A stretch of 64,000 bases of DNA from Endomychus coccineus (GCA_958510875.1 OY294067.1:144188046-144252045), one strand, 5' to 3'; shown: positions 21,561 through 34,718, counted from the stretch's first letter. Notes: generated by a model not told the origin, from the sequence alone. Made by a program: numbers and translations.

Positions 21561-23970
21561 GTGAGCTTACTTTTGTGGAGGCGAATCAACCCCCAAAACT
21601 ACGACGTGAAATCGTCTTACTCCGTAGATCACAACCCCGTTGAAGACACTGCACAGACAAAGTGTTCAAAAAAAACTGGTTCATCAACCTGTAAGATCAC
21701 CGGCACCAGAGAGGAGCAACCAAATGAGAGGCTGCTCGTCGTGCTGCTGAACGAACGGTCATGGGAGAGATTGAAGGAGGTCCATTACATACCATACTAC
21801 AACTCTTCCCGAGTGACGTTCAAGCCTCTAGGGTCAAAGATCACAAAAGAAGAGTGGGGGCAGTGGGAGGATAGATAACCGAAACTCCCCCTCTGGAAAG
21901 GGAGGTTGGAGAAGGAAGACATGCTAATGTAATCTCAGCTCAGCAGCAATGATATGCAAGTTTTGCAAAGCATCTTCCATCACTGGAGGGCGGCCTCGGC
22001 CGCTCTCGGTGCACACATGATGAAAGCAAATGAAGACGCTGCTCCAATTCGAGAAATATACGTATATGATGGAAGAATCGGGAGATTAGGTAGCTTCGGG
22101 GCGGATCATACATGCCCCGAATGAACTTGCATTCTGATGAAGATGCAGATAGAGTCTTATCTTTGTGGGAGTCGTCAGGACTTTATACCGATTAGACATA
22201 AATTAGAAATAGGAGGAAGGGAGCAAAGCCTCCTGTCGGCATCAGTATACCTACCCTATCAAGAGACTAGAGCACGGTCACCGTAAGACATACGGGTATT
22301 TCAGAACCTCGAGGTCCCAAACTTCATTCGAGTGTGATTCCAATGCACACCACGCAGTTTGAAGGAACAGAGACATTAGCAAAGGACGTGGAGCAGTGTT
22401 GGATTTCCTGTTGGTTCACAACCTACATGTGTGGAACCAGGGCAACAAACCGACCTTCGTGACAAGTGTGAGAAGGGAGGTCATCAATATCACGATATGC
22501 ACAGGAAGCATGAATGGCCTAGTGCATAACCGAAATGTGGCTGATGAACCAAGTCTATCTGGAAACACATACATGCGATACAGAATCGGATCATCTGAGG
22601 CACTGCCTACAGAGTACAGAAATACAAGGGACAACAAGTGGGACTCCTATCGCGAGAAACTACGAGAGGCTCTTGGGACTGCCCAACAAAGGCATCTACG
22701 ATGCAGGAGTTGAACATAATGGTAACAACTGTTACTTCAGCCATAATGACAGTCTTCGTAATCTCATGCCCAATGAAAGCTCTGGTGGTGTTCAGAACTG
22801 TCCGCAATGAGTTCAACAAAGCCAAGCGGATCAGCACGTACTGGGATGAATATCGCTTGCCACTGACTGCGTATAACAACGCTATCAAGAAAGAGCGAAG
22901 GACCTCGTGAAATGAGTATTGCTAGAGCATAGATGACATGCTCAGCTACGCTAGCCTCCACAAGGTACTAGGATCAGGACCACGACGGAAAGTGGACTGT
23001 GCGAAGCCACAAGGAGGATATACAAACACAAAAAAAGAAACGCTGGAGCTGCGGCTTCAGACACACTTCCCTGGATCACGTTTTGAAAACGACCGTAGTA
23101 TGACAGGACCAGGGGACCTCGTAGCTCTGAAAAGAACGCCAAAGAAGAACAAATTGAGGAACAAATGTGCAATGAATTCATTCCAACCATATGTGCTGCC
23201 AGGAACCGATGGGATACTGCCAGCTCGCAGGCAATCGATATACTGGCACTATCCTGTATGGAATGCTGAGAGTCAGCTTGGCACTGATCCACATACCATA
23301 AGAGTGAGGGGTGGTATAGGTGTTATTTATACCAAAGACAGGGCCGAAATCTTTCCATAGTATCAATGTACCATCGTTTCTCCTGAAAACTCTAGAGAAA
23401 CAGATTGACAGGCGTGTCAGGGATGGAACTCTGATGAGTAATTTCCTATATCCTAACCAGTATGCCTACCAAACCGGAGAATCCTGCAAAATGGCAGTAT
23501 ACCAGCTAATATAATGAGCAGATAAATCGGTGGACTGCAGAGAAATTGCGCTAGTGAACTTTATGGACTTAGAGAGAGCTTTTGATAGAACCTTCCTCGA
23601 ATCAATTACCCGAGCAGCGGGAGAGCGAGGGATGAAAGATCTGCTGTGCAGATGAATCAACAACATGCGCCATTGCAGGATAGTCATAGGAACTCTAATG
23701 TGGTAGAGAAGAAGGTGCTGGTGGCTGGAGGATGTCCGCAGGGTGGTGTCCTCTCATCTCTGCTATGGAGTCTGGTGGTGGACGAACTTTTGACACCCCT
23801 TGAGAGCAACGGATTCTATGTAATTGGATATGCGGATGACATCGTCCATATAGTACAATGAAAGTTTAAGAGCACAATAGCATCTATGATGCAGCAAGCA
23901 CTAAACATCGTGGCAAAATGGTGCAAGAAGGAAGAACTTGAAGTGAATCTTTAGAAAATAACCATTTCAT
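21560..23970 (+). pseudogene. R1/LOA-like LINE: ORF1 end, endonuclease and reverse transcriptase, decayed
   Basis: ORF1 end at about 21590-21880 (PNERLLVVLLNERSWERLKE). Then an endonuclease start near 21950, a vestigial ASVYLPY block near 22235, and NLHVWNQGNKPTFVTSVRRE at 22420-22480. The linker is SSEALPTEYRNTRDNKWDSY. The RT follows: FIPKTGPKSFHSI, then RVRDGTLMSNFLYPNQYAYQ (23320-23514), a damaged LDLERAF-like region, and GGCPQGGVLSSLLWSLVVDE with YADDIV (23700-23861). Order and motifs match the R1/LOA group of insect LINEs. Many frameshifts and stops; not functional. The large LINE at 19229-21560 lies between its ORF1 halves. Confidence 0.85.
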
Positions 23971-23974
23971 CATT

Positions 23975-25570
23975 CCGGTGTATTCCATTAAATTCTGTAG
24001 CCTGATGTAGATGATACGTCTGATTTCCTTGGGTGTAGCTTTAACGTCTCTGACGTATGTCCGACGACCAACCGCGTATGCCGTATACTGATACAGCACA
24101 TGCATGCGTGTCTCTTCTTCCACGCCGCAACCCTTCCATGTGAGCTGATCTACCTACCAACCCGTCGTGCAGAGCTGTTTGTTGCATGGGGCGTGCCCGG
24201 TCAGGAATTCAAAAAGATTCCGTATTTTTTTGTCTGATGAACGGCAGTGGATTTTTCACATGTTGCTGCTGGTGATCTCCTATCAGCCGCTTGGAGTGCG
24301 AAATACATTGCAGTTCCCTCCGGTAGGCAAAGTACTCTGTCTCGAAATTTTTGTATTACATATTTCGCTGTGACATGAGAAATGCCACAGGTTGGCTCTG
24401 GTTCAATAAGGGGTTGTTCCGCCCTCGCTTTAACGAATGCGATGACAGTTTCAGTCCCTTCGCGTCAGGTTTCCTCGGACTCTCATACGAGTGTCACTCT
24501 ATTGGGGCTCTTCACTAGTGCCGTTAGTTCTTTTACACAATCGAGTACACTTGTTGCTGCTGGAGATTTCCTATTAGCAGCCTGGAGTGTGACATACATG
24601 GCAGCTCCCTCCAGTAGGCAAGATGCTCTGTCTCGAGCTATTTTTGGATCACATATTCCACTGTGGCATGAGAAATATTACAGTTTGGCTCTGGTTTAAT
24701 CAGGGGTTGTTCCACCTTCGCTTTAACAAATGCGACGACAGTTTCAGTCCCTTCGCTTCAGGTTTCCTCAGATTTCCATACGAGTGTCACTGTATTGGGG
24801 CTCTTCACTAGTGCCCTTAGTTGTTTTACATCATCGAGTACACATTATGAGGTGATCGAGTATGACTCAAGTACCTTGAGCAATGCTAGATTTTTCATTA
24901 TGATTGTGATTTCTCTATCCTCATAGGCTCTCTCCCTCATTATCTGAGCACATGTTGTGATTGCGAATATTTTTGCTTTGGAATTCTGTCATGATTGTCC
25001 TCGGTGAACTATACGGAATATTATGGTATCAAATGAGGGTTGCCCCAGCGTTCTCCCGCTTATTCAAGGTTATCCAAGATTGCTTCGGCTTCTTTGATCC
25101 GCCTTCCGTTGTTCAATGAGATCAAGGCGAGATGCTCCTCTTCTGACTTCTGCCTGAGCGGCAAGTGCAGTGGCTTCAGCCCCAGCAGCCTTTTCATCGC
25201 AACTGTTGGGGTGGTAGACATTGGACTTGTTATTTCTAAGCACGCCAGCCTCTGGACTCTCTCCAGGGAATGTCCTCACAGGATTGAGGCGTATATTACG
25301 TCTCACTATGGTACCCAGTGCATAATCCGTGGTCTCAAGTTTCAATCAACTATATGACGACAGGTCCACAGAACCCTCATTGCTTCATTAGAGGTTTCCT
25401 TCAGATGCTTCCCAAAGATTAGCGTCTAACTAGGCTAAGCTTAAGGAACTCGACCGCCTCCGCTATCTGTATGTTTTCCGGATACAAATCTGAGTCTTGT
25501 ATTTTCCCAACGTTCTCCCTCTTTGTTAGCCTCATCTGAGGACACACTAACGACCGCAATGCAGTGGAGC
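23975..25570 (-). pseudogene. R1/LOA-like LINE 3' portion, minus strand
   Basis: Minus-strand copy of the 3' end of the same LINE type. Near 25420-25340 the thumb reads FGKHLKETSNEAMRVLWTC. At 24370-24840 there is a region complementary to 26800-27060. At 24123-23975 the C-terminal Cys-rich tail appears (GC with EEETRMHVLYQYTAYAVGRR). All are fragmented by stops. The inverted copy at 25650-27340 makes this a partial inverted repeat pair. Confidence 0.7.
24371..24845 (-). repeat. Tandem duplication inside the LINE 3' portion
   Basis: Two head-to-tail units about 288 bp apart, starting at about 24371 and 24660. Each has GGGGTTGTTCC, CGACAGTTTCAGTCCCTTCG or its variant, and TTGGGGCTCTTCACTAGTG. 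The second unit is shorter. The complementary single copy is at about 26800-27060. Confidence 0.8.
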
Positions 25571-25649
25571 TCCCTCTGCGAAGGAAAACCTCACGGGGTA
25601 GAGGGGGGGGGGGGTTAGTCAGACAGTAAGATCCTCTACGCAGAAAATA

Positions 25650-27340
25650 CTAGTATGCTCACGACACTGGGAAATCCTACAAAATGGTAGTATACGAGAT
25701 AATACAGAGAGTAGAGGAATAACTGGTTTGCAAAATAATGACACCAGCGAGCTTTCGGAAGATAGAGGGAGCTTCTCATGAGGTCTAGAAGGGGGTACGG
25801 GTCACTGAAGGATGTGCGCAGAGAGGTATATTGCCACCTCTGCTGTGGAGTTCGAACTACTAATACTCCTTGACAGTAGAGGATTCTGCGCAATTGGATA
25901 TGCGGATGACGTCATCATTATAGCACGAAGGAAGTTTGAGAGCGCAATAGCATATCTGATGCAGCAAGCACTGAACACCGTTGAAAAATGATGCAACAAG
26001 GAAGGACTCAAAGTGAATCCTTCGAAAAGAATCATTGTTCCCTTCACGAGGATAAGGGACAACGGACATATAAAACAAAGTTTTCGATGACAAAAACGTA
26101 CAGATGACGGACAAGGTCAAGTACCTTGGGGTAAGCATTTATAAGAAGTTGACCTTCGGAAAGCATCTGGAATTAATGAATAATCAAGCGATGAGGGCCT
26201 TGTGAACCTATAGTTGTACTATCGTAAGAAAATGGGGTCTGACTCCATTTACGGTGCACTGAGCTTACATCACCATTGTAACATATGCAGTGTAGTGGCA
26301 AGAAACCGAACCAAAAGTATCTCAGTATTTCCTGAACAGAGTTTACAGGCTGGCATACTTATGAATAACGTGTGCAAAGTAGTTCACCGCAACGGCTGCG
26401 ATGGACGCTTTTGAGGTTGGAGGCAATACACCTCGCCACTGCGGCAGTAGTCATGAGAGAAGCATATTGCTTCCATCTTATTGGACAAGGAAATTCTAGA
26501 ATTTCTTGGATCACCTGGACCATTGGAGATAAAATCCGATAGGATGAAGGTTCACAGCACTTCCGTACCGTACAAGATTCAAACTTAGAGTGAGGGGAGA
26601 ATACTGACGGCAATTCTAGTAAGATACCAGGGGCTCACCGTAGGCACCAAGACCGAAAAAAGTACAGGTGAACAGGACAGAGTTTCTTCGAACCCAGAGA
26701 CACTCGACACAGAATTTTGAGCAAAGATGCCTGCAATTACAACATGTGCTCGAATTTTGAGGAATAGCGTATGAGAATAGACGAATCACAATTATGGCGA
26801 GCAGCCTAGCAGTGCTTGAGGCACTAGATTCACAATTATCTCACAATGTGTACTCGATGGTGTAAATGAGCTAACGGCACATGTTAAGAACCTCAAAAGG
26901 ATCACAAAGGTATGGGCGTCAGGAGAAATCGGAAGGGACTGAAACTGCTTTCGCAATAGCTCAAACGGGGCGCAACAACCCCTGATTGAACCGTAGCTAA
27001 CTTGTGGCATTTCTCATGCCACAGCGAAATCTGTAATCTTCAAACGGCTCCGGCAGATTACAGTGCCTTTTGAAGAAACTGCATCATTCCAAGCGACTTA
27101 TGTGTGACCTCCAGCATCAACCAGTGAAAAATCTACTTACGTTCAGCAGACAAGAAATAAGGGATCTTTTTGCATTCCTGACACGCCTCAAGTAGCAAGC
27201 ATCCCTGTATGATAGGTCTGGTAGATCAGTGCACAGACAGGGGTTGCGACGTGGAAGGAGAAATACTAATGTACTTTGTCAGTGCACGGCATACACGGTT
27301 GTACATCGGACATACCTTTGGGACGATGAATCTACACCCG
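25650..27340 (+). pseudogene. R1/LOA-like LINE 3' half, plus strand
   Basis: Catalytic region IGYADDVIIIARRKFESAIA at about 25895-25960, then LMQQALNTVEK and KVNPSKRIIVPF. The thumb and C-terminal region extend to about 27200 in several frames, with a Cys/His-type tail fragment at 27209-27330. Frequent stops and frameshifts. It begins abruptly downstream of a poly-G run (about 25600-25612), so the 5' half is absent. Confidence 0.8.
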
Positions 27341-27344
27341 AGAA

Positions 27345-28200
27345 AATCAGGAGTATTTTCTAAGTTATTTTTTCGGTTGGTACAATGTTTTATCCCATAT
27401 GGAGTGATTTTCTGAAGTGTGTCTTCTCATGCAGATAAAATCTTTGTCAACAATAGAAAATCCACTTCGAATTTTGACTCTGCCATCACTGTATCTATCT
27501 AATGTATGTATCAATGATACATTACTTGAAACGAATGAACAATCTACTTGAAACATAATGATTTTCACAACTTTATACGAGAAAGATAATACATTACATT
27601 TGCCTTTCTCTAGACTATATATCGCACCTATTTATCAAGGGATAAAATTTTCAATAAAATAAATACTCTATTGCATATCACTCTAGCTTCAATATATACA
27701 AGAAACGTGTATTCGTGTTTTCAGTAAGTCATACTTTCTAGTCTGTGGAAGAATTTTCAAATTGTAAATCAAATTTCCTATTTTCTCTATTTTATATATG
27801 TATATTTTGATGTCTTATATTTGATATGTTTGGACTATGCAATATCTATATATTTTTCATAACGTGTATGCTGAGTAAACCTGTAACCCATTACTGCAAC
27901 TTATAAATACAATAATGGAACTAACAAACTGACTCATACATCCCTTATTACTGAAGGTGCAGCTGTCATTCTCGAGTTACCAAAACATGAAATCGGAGCA
28001 AAAACTTCAGGACTCACAGCAGGACAAAGGACAGAATGCAAACATAGGATTCAAGTCATATGAAAACCAAGAATTTCAAGCGCCTTCAGCCTACAAACAG
28101 AATTACTTATACCTCTAATACTGATGAAAAAACCAGAAAATCAGAATGACATGAATTTAGACTACTGACAGAATCAAATATTATTTGACCCAACCTTCTA
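27345..28200. other. No recognisable gene
   Basis: AT-rich sequence between the LINE cluster and a gag remnant. Short frames only; the last ~200 bases may belong to the 5' part of the Mag-like gypsy element, but no motif supports it. Confidence 0.5.
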
Positions 28201-28950
28201 CAAACAAGAGCCCGTTGACATTATTCTTGGTGCTTAAAACTATGAAGAAACTATCCTTTATTGAATGGAGAAAATAAAAGATGAATTATTCGCACATTAG
28301 TGTAACAGGTTCGAAAAACAACTCATTAACATGATGAATCAAGAAGGATAAGATGTAGCGATATCAAACTATGGAGGAGTGGAGAAGATATCTAAACATA
28401 GAACCTATTTGCATTCTAAAACAGCCCTATCAAGTCATTACGAACGGAACGATTACCTACCAATTGATGGAAGATAGGAAAAGTACAGTGCTAATCAGGA
28501 GAGTGAATAAGATATGAAGGCATATTGTACAAAATTGGAAAATCTTGCTAATTTGCAGCGTTCCACAGCGATGCCTTGAGTGATAAGCTTGTATGTGACC
28601 TGTGGTCAGAGATTATCAAACGAAAACTGCTATCATAAGATAGTCTACTTCTAGAGAGCATATCAGCTGCCAACAGGTATGGACTCAGCAGAATGTGAAG
28701 TCAGGTTTTGAGACTTGATACTCAGTCAGTTAATATTCAGCAAAACTCCAGAGGTAAGTGGGAACCTAAGCTGTTTACCAGTCAGCACAAGCAATGACAA
28801 GGTCCGTCTAGTCAGAGTCCCAGTCTGTCAATAAGAAATATCATCAGTCATTCAACAAAAAAAAGTGTAAGCGTTATTTGCATATCTACATAGACGACTG
28901 TGAAGCCATCCTTCAATCCATCTAATCATGAAGTTGGTATGCTCGGCCAA
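28200..28950 (+). pseudogene. Mag-like Ty3/gypsy gag remnant
   Basis: Around 28540-28690 the plus strand reads ALSDKLVCDLWSEIIKRKLLS, a stop, then DSLLLESISAAN. This is the pattern at the end of the capsid in Mag-lineage gypsy Gag (the 'RDRLVCG...IQ.RLL' block). A Gln/Ser-rich linker and a degenerate Cys-containing stretch near 28865-28910 follow, where zinc knuckles would lie. No open frame survives. It pairs with the pol remnant at 31210-32820, split by later insertions. Confidence 0.6.
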
Positions 28951-29039
28951 AATTCAGTTAAGAATGAAAAGTCCAAGTTTTAAGAAGAAACAGGAATGAT
29001 CCAATGTCAATGTCTGGCTTGGCATTTACAACATTTTTG

Positions 29040-29262
29040 GCCCATACGTTTCACCAGACAGACTAACGACTGATCCATTTTTCGAATTTTTGGAAACTAA
29101 TCATGAATACATGTGGGAGGAAACACCGCTCAATGAGGGAACAAATGCATAGATACAATTGGATGACTGTCCTGCCCATTTTGGAAGACGTGTACGAGAA
29201 TGGCAACAAGGTTGTTGGGAAATCTAGGTCACCGTTGCGTTGAAGTAAATAGATCATTTTGA
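29040..29262 (+). pseudogene. Mariner-like DDE transposase fragment
   Basis: One plus-strand frame reads LDDCPAHFGRRVREWQQG, matching the (Q)DGCPAHFxxxVRE block that carries the second catalytic Asp in a group of mariner/Tc-like transposases common in insects. A stop follows 9 codons later, and the rest of the domain is missing. It sits within the older gypsy remnant. Confidence 0.65.
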
Positions 29263-31205
29263 ACATTTATTATGAATTATTTTCTATCCTTACCAATAAA
29301 TAGGTATTAAAATATTTTTTTACTTCTTAAATAGCCTTTCAAAAGAAATTCCATCAGATAACCCTGATTAGAAAAATCAATATAGCTCGAACAGGGAGCC
29401 TCCAAGTGGAATTTATCACGAATATTTTTCTATAAAATGAATCAAAGTTTTAAAATTTGTATACAATAATAATTTCCGACTATTGGTGTAGAAGTTTAAG
29501 GGGTTTAAATGAGTACAAAACCCCATAACTACGCTTCTGTACTTGTCTCAAGAACATTTTGTCACCAGTCAAACTGAAGTTCACCAAGTTTAAGCTGAAC
29601 ATCTTCATTTGTTTAGAAGATAATGAGGAAAATGTAATAATTTTTCAAAACTTTAAAACACAGTATTTCGGAATTTGTATCACGTATTCATACGCAAGAA
29701 AAGAAGAGGAAAGAGAATTCTTTTCAAGTAAAAGGAAAAGAAAAACTGAAAGAAATCAGGTTATTAATTTTGTGTATATTTAAGCTGTTTTCTTCTTCTT
29801 TTACGATCTCTGAATGTTTCTAAGATTCATACTATTCGAATTCAATATAGGAGGAGAAATAAAGCATAGCTCCGATTCAAATATGACTACGACCAAAATT
29901 CTGAAATATTTCGATTTCACGATATATTAAGAGATCACAAAAGAAATAATTTTGAACATAGTTAGTATCAATCATGTTTTTGATTAGTAAATGCAAATTA
30001 TTACATTTCAATTCTTGATTACTAAAATATGAATAGAATAATTGAAAAATTATGAGGGAATCATGTGACTTGCAGATAAAAATTGTATTAGAAATAACAT
30101 TGAATTTAAATAACGATAATAATCAATCACATTGCTAATTATAAAGACTCACCGCCTCTTCTCAAGACGTTTTTGACTAATAATTATTGATTATTGTATT
30201 TCATATGAATTAGCAAATGCTTACTACATTTTGAATTTTGTGTTACACACACAGGTGTTGAAATCAAAAAAAAAGAAAGAAAAAAAACAGGGAGAAGTTA
30301 TTTTTAAGCAGAACGCGTAGCAGAGATGCTTCATGCATGTCACGCGTGGCAACTAGATTGGTCCATATAACTTCCAGTGAAGAAATGTTTCACCAGTGGT
30401 GTTCTATCTATAGTAATTGAGTGAACCGACATACTAACCGTTACAAACTATGGAGTGTGATCACGAATGAGACATTAGAAACAACTGTTCTCGAAAGATT
30501 TTCAAGGTTGTGTCATAAAGTCGTTAAAAATAGTTTTGTGTATATTTTGAAGGTCTGTATGTTTTTTTTTGTTGGGTTGGTGGTTGAAACAGTTTATGGG
30601 GACCTTACAGACCTACGACATTCTATAAGGTAGTTTGGGAGTTCCTGAGTCCGAATCTAATATCTTCCGATATACCCACTAAACACTCCACCTCGTGTGG
30701 TAAGCTCGATGCTGCAACCAGAGGGGGTTCGATGACACTTAGGCTTGACGGCCCATTGTATCTTGCCTCACCACTTTCTCTGGCTATCGGAAAAATTCCG
30801 CAGTCTCTGGATCTGATCCCGCGACCCGCAGCCACAGGTCTGTATGCTTATCGATAGTGGAAAAGTACGAAAGGAAGTTCATTCAGGAGCAGTTTGCATG
30901 AACATGACTCAAAAAACTATTGCATGATCTAGTGTTCGAACCTGCCAGTTCCGAACCACGAGTTTGTTTCATTCAGTTTTGTTAGTATTAAAATGTGATG
31001 CTATATTTGCACCTTAGTTATCAGTAATTTCAATTAGACAAATTGTTCATCAGATAGAATGATAGTTTTGAAGGAGTTACAGCAAGAGTCAACTTAGTAT
31101 AATTCCTGTAGAATCTAATATCAGACTAGAGATGATTATTTCTATGAACAGTAAGTATAAGATTTACTGATGAGACTAACTCTTTTATGTCGAGGATTCC
31201 TAAGC
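29263..31205. other. No recognisable gene; GC-richer island at 30620-30960
   Basis: Mostly AT-rich sequence. The segment around 30620-30960 is more GC-rich and includes words such as GATCCCGCGACCCGCAG and GGTTCGAAC-like on the minus strand, which vaguely recall a tRNA-derived SINE. No complete A/B box pair or 3' tail can be drawn, so I leave it unclassified. Confidence 0.4.
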
Positions 31206-31209
31206 TGAA

Positions 31210-31640
31210 TTCATAGTTGAAGATGAACTCAAACCTATTTTTCAAAGAGCATATGAAATGTCCCTTTCTTTGAAACCAAATGTTGAGGGATAACTTTGAA
31301 AAATGGTAAACTCTGTTGATTTGTCAAAAGTTACACACATCAATGGGACAAGTCCAATCATAATCGTTCTCCAAAAGCATTCTAATACTGTTAGGTTGTG
31401 TGTGAATTGAAAAAAAAACATTGAATCTGCCATTGATTCAAAACATTGTATTTTACCCTTACCTGGTGATATTTTTGATTCTTTTGTCTCAGTGGCCGCA
31501 ATCACTTTCCAGTTATAGATCGAAAGTATTTATCAACAAATTTTATTCAGTGATTCTTCAAAAGAACTTTCTATTATAAATACCCAAAATACCCATATCA
31601 GTATTTTCATGTATAATCGATATATGGAATTCATCTGGGC
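31210..31640 (+). pseudogene. Mag-like Ty3/gypsy reverse transcriptase, N-terminal half
   Basis: Reading across frames: DELKPIFQRAYEMSLSLKP, then VNSVDLSKVTHINGTSPIII and VRLCVN..KK, then DSKHCILPLPGDIFDSF. This is the classic start of gypsy RT (PVFRKAYEMPF, VTHSNWASPIVIV, MCVDYK, PLPTPEDIF). Stops and frameshifts throughout; the active-site YxDD region is lost. Confidence 0.8.
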
Positions 31641-31699
31641 GGATGATTGTGTGAAAAAACTTCTCAAGGGAGTGGAAAATTACTTACTTCAAATGAAAT

Positions 31700-32110
31700 C
31701 TCAACTCATTTTGATCCAGCCAAATCAATTTTGATAACATGTGATTAAAGTGGTTATGGTGTGGGTGCAGTATTGACTCATAAAATTGATGGTGATGATA
31801 AATCAGTCTTATCTACTTCAAGCACGTTCAATGATATTGGAAATATAATCCAATTCATCAAGAGAAAGTTTACCGTAATTTTTTGTTTAAAACGTTCCAT
31901 AAATTCATATTTGGATGAGAAGTCATGTTTATCAGCAACCCCTTCTGTTCATATTTGGTAAAAATAAAAATGTTCTTTTTACAGCAGCAGAACGAATTAC
32001 TGGTTGAACTTCAACTTTGTCTGCTCATGATTATGATATAGTCTATGAGAGAGCAAATTCCATTTCTAATGCTGATACCTCAACGAGACTACCTATGGAT
32101 TGTAAAACTG
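31700..32110 (+). pseudogene. Mag-like Ty3/gypsy RNase H
   Basis: 31750-31900 encodes GVGAVLTHKIDGDDKSVL with the GxGAVL block that follows the first catalytic Asp. At 31985-32105 comes AAERITG, a stop, then TSTLSAHDYDIVYERANSIS and NADTSTRL, matching the 'YDIxYRKGxxISNADGLSRL' end of RNase H in the Mag lineage. The central glutamate region has decayed. Confidence 0.8.
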
Positions 32111-32229
32111 AAATAGCAGTCATTATTTTCATTCAGTTTATGCTCGGATGTTCTATCGAACTCAGAAAAACATAGCTTCGGCTACAAAGAGAGGTATAAT
32201 TTTGTCCAAAGTTGTTGATCTGACATTAT

Positions 32230-32820
32230 GTGGTAGGCCGAATTTCATTGATAATGATGATTAAAACAATACCTCAAAAGAAGGCTAGAACTTTCTGTTG
32301 AGAAAGGGGTATGTTAGTAGGAAATAAAGTGATTGTTCCTGAAATAGTACAAAATGATGTAATAGAACTATTTCGTAAACTGCATTTTGACAGAGATGCT
32401 AATGAGATATTATTGTTGGTGGCCTAATATGAACCAATTGAAAAATTTATCAAATCTTGCAATATTTGTCATGAAACCCGAGTATTTTCGGATGATAATT
32501 CGCTTATTCCTTGGTCTTGTGCACCAAATAATTTTCATAGAGACATATTGGTTTCTTTCAGAAGAAGAAGTACACATTTTCGATTTTGGTGGATAATAAA
32601 TCCAAGTGGGTAAAGGTTGAAATGATGAGAGATAGAGAGTACAGGATATCCAGATTTCGTTACTTCAGTAAGGTATTCTCGAATATAGAAAGAAGAAAGC
32701 CAAAGCCAAAAATAATGGAATCTTCGATTTCAAGTGACTTCTTTAGCGGGCTTTGTTTAAGTATTTTGGAAAATGTTATCACCCAGCCTCATACACATTT
32801 CACGTTGAATTCAATATAAA
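32230..32820 (+). pseudogene. Mag-like Ty3/gypsy integrase
   Basis: Blocks: RRLELSVEKG near 32285; VIVPEIVQNDVIELFRKLHF near 32325-32390; a WWPNMNQ block with a damaged cysteine pair near 32410-32470; PWSCAPNNFHRDIL near 32505; then the catalytic core start VDNKSKWVKVEMM at 32586-32625 and a weakened continuation (ISSDFFSGLC, ITQPHTHF). Order is zinc domain then core, as usual. The catalytic acidic residues cannot be placed with certainty. Confidence 0.75.
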
Positions 32821-33974
32821 GCTTGTATCCTTTTGTCGGTCTAATCATTTTCGAGATATACTCTTACTAGATACTTGCATTGTTTTATGTTAACCCTAGG
32901 AACTTTTTTGACATTTTGCGGTACGAAACTTACATTGGAGCATATTTATTTTCATTATTAAGCTGAACCTTTACAATTCAATATTTTTCCTCTTTTTCAA
33001 TTGGCCATGGAGAATAATTTCATCTTTGTCACCGTATCAAGAAAGCCTCCATCAAGTTGATTGTTTGTTTGACATTATTGTCAAACAGTCTTGAAGTATT
33101 ACTAGTTTCGTTTTAAGTTTATATTTTGTTCACGCCGGGGATAAATTTGAATAGGTAAGTTCTTCTTCTGTTAAAGCGCTATTCTAATGTATTGTAACGG
33201 AGCTCAAAAATATTTTAGATTATCAAATCAGGAACAGGAGCAATTGTTCGTGAAGTCAGAATAAATATTTCATAATATCATTTCAAAACATGCAAAATGG
33301 AATATTATTGAATAATTCTCAATAATTATATTATTGTAAGGTATTTAAGTAATTTAGCACCGAAATTATCTAGTTCATATTTCGGATAATTCAGGATTGA
33401 TTCATTCAACGCTCGAATTAATCAATAAGTCAGGTTAGTTAGTTGAATCGTGTCAAAATCCCATACCCTATCCTAGCATGATTCGGAAGATGCGCCGATT
33501 ATGTAAATTATAGTGATGTATTTGAGTCGCGGTAGAGGGAATATACCTCCACAGAATCCTTTTCATGATACCCGGAGGAGATGAGGTATTTCAACCAGAT
33601 CGCAGCCTAAGAACGACACTTTGACTTTTGACTTTAACTTTGACTTTTCCTATTCTCGTTTGAATTTCAAGAAGTAACCGAAGTACTACCGAAAGTGAAA
33701 ATTAATCAAGATTCAATTAAGGTGAGATTTAGAACCGCATAATACCAGTATATCACCGATTGCTTATATTATAGCGGAGACTGTTCTGGATTCATTGCTT
33801 GTAACTGCGCCGTGGCATTGTTTGTAGAAATAATCACATAAATTGTTCAAATTATCCGAAGTAGATTTATTCTGGATCTATCTATACCTCGTTTACCGAT
33901 GATAATTATATTGAATGAACTGTAAGTAATTGCATGGTGTCAGAGTGTGCAAAAGGTGAAACAGGATCACATCC

Positions 33975-34198
33975 TACAGTTGTACACTGTGCATATCCGG
34001 AAATATCGGAAGGGTGTAGATGAGCTACCGGCATCAGTTGCTGCACACTGTGCATATCCGGAAGTAGGAACTGCAGGTCAAATTGTGTTTGTGGATCACA
34101 GTACTCAGTTGTACACTATGCATATCCGGAAATAACGGAGTATTTTTGATTGAGATATTTATATTTTTTGCACACTGTGTATATCCGGGAGTAAGAGC
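33975..34198 (+). repeat. Four LTR-internal repeats with ETS-like cores (copy 2)
   Basis: Units near 33975, 34037, 34105 and 34166 share CACTGTGCATATCCGGAA (with variants). Only the second keeps the full CCGGAAGTA; the others read CCGGAAATA or CCGGGAGTA. They correspond to the three CCGGAAGTATAAG units of LTR copy 1 but differ in number and spacing. Confidence 0.7.
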
Positions 34199-34718
34199 TA
34201 TAGACATCTTTTGTATGAATGAAATTGAAAGAGCTGACACTACTTTGCAATTACCGAATGAAGGGATTCCGTGTACTAACTAAGATTAGAGCAGAATCAA
34301 TTGAAGTACATAATCACATTTTGTAATTGTTTGAAGAGTAAATAACTACAGACGATGTGCGGTCGCGGGGTCGAATATTGATAGCCGGACGGAAACCGTT
34401 CGCACCCGTTTCACCTGCACTGCTCCTTACCGCTTCGATTAGTATCTAATAGAAAGTACCGCACGAATTCATATCAGTTGCTTGTTTGCTTGCTTGATAA
34501 AATATCTGTAAATAATATATAATTAGTTTGCTGTAACCGCTTGCCGTGAAGATTGTACAGAGTTTTCTTGCATTCCCTCCGAAAGATTGAATGATTACAT
34601 AATACGTTGTTGACTATTCATCCACCGGTGTTATCAATGTGTTTTCCTTAATAAAGACAATAGTGGGGAAAGTTGTCTTATTGCAACGAAGTGAATGAAA
34701 CCTCTGCTTAGATCAACT

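Noticed and set aside
30620..30960. Possible tRNA-derived SINE (GGTTCGAAC-like box on the minus strand)
   Set aside because: No matching A box at the right spacing, no tail and no second copy in the window.
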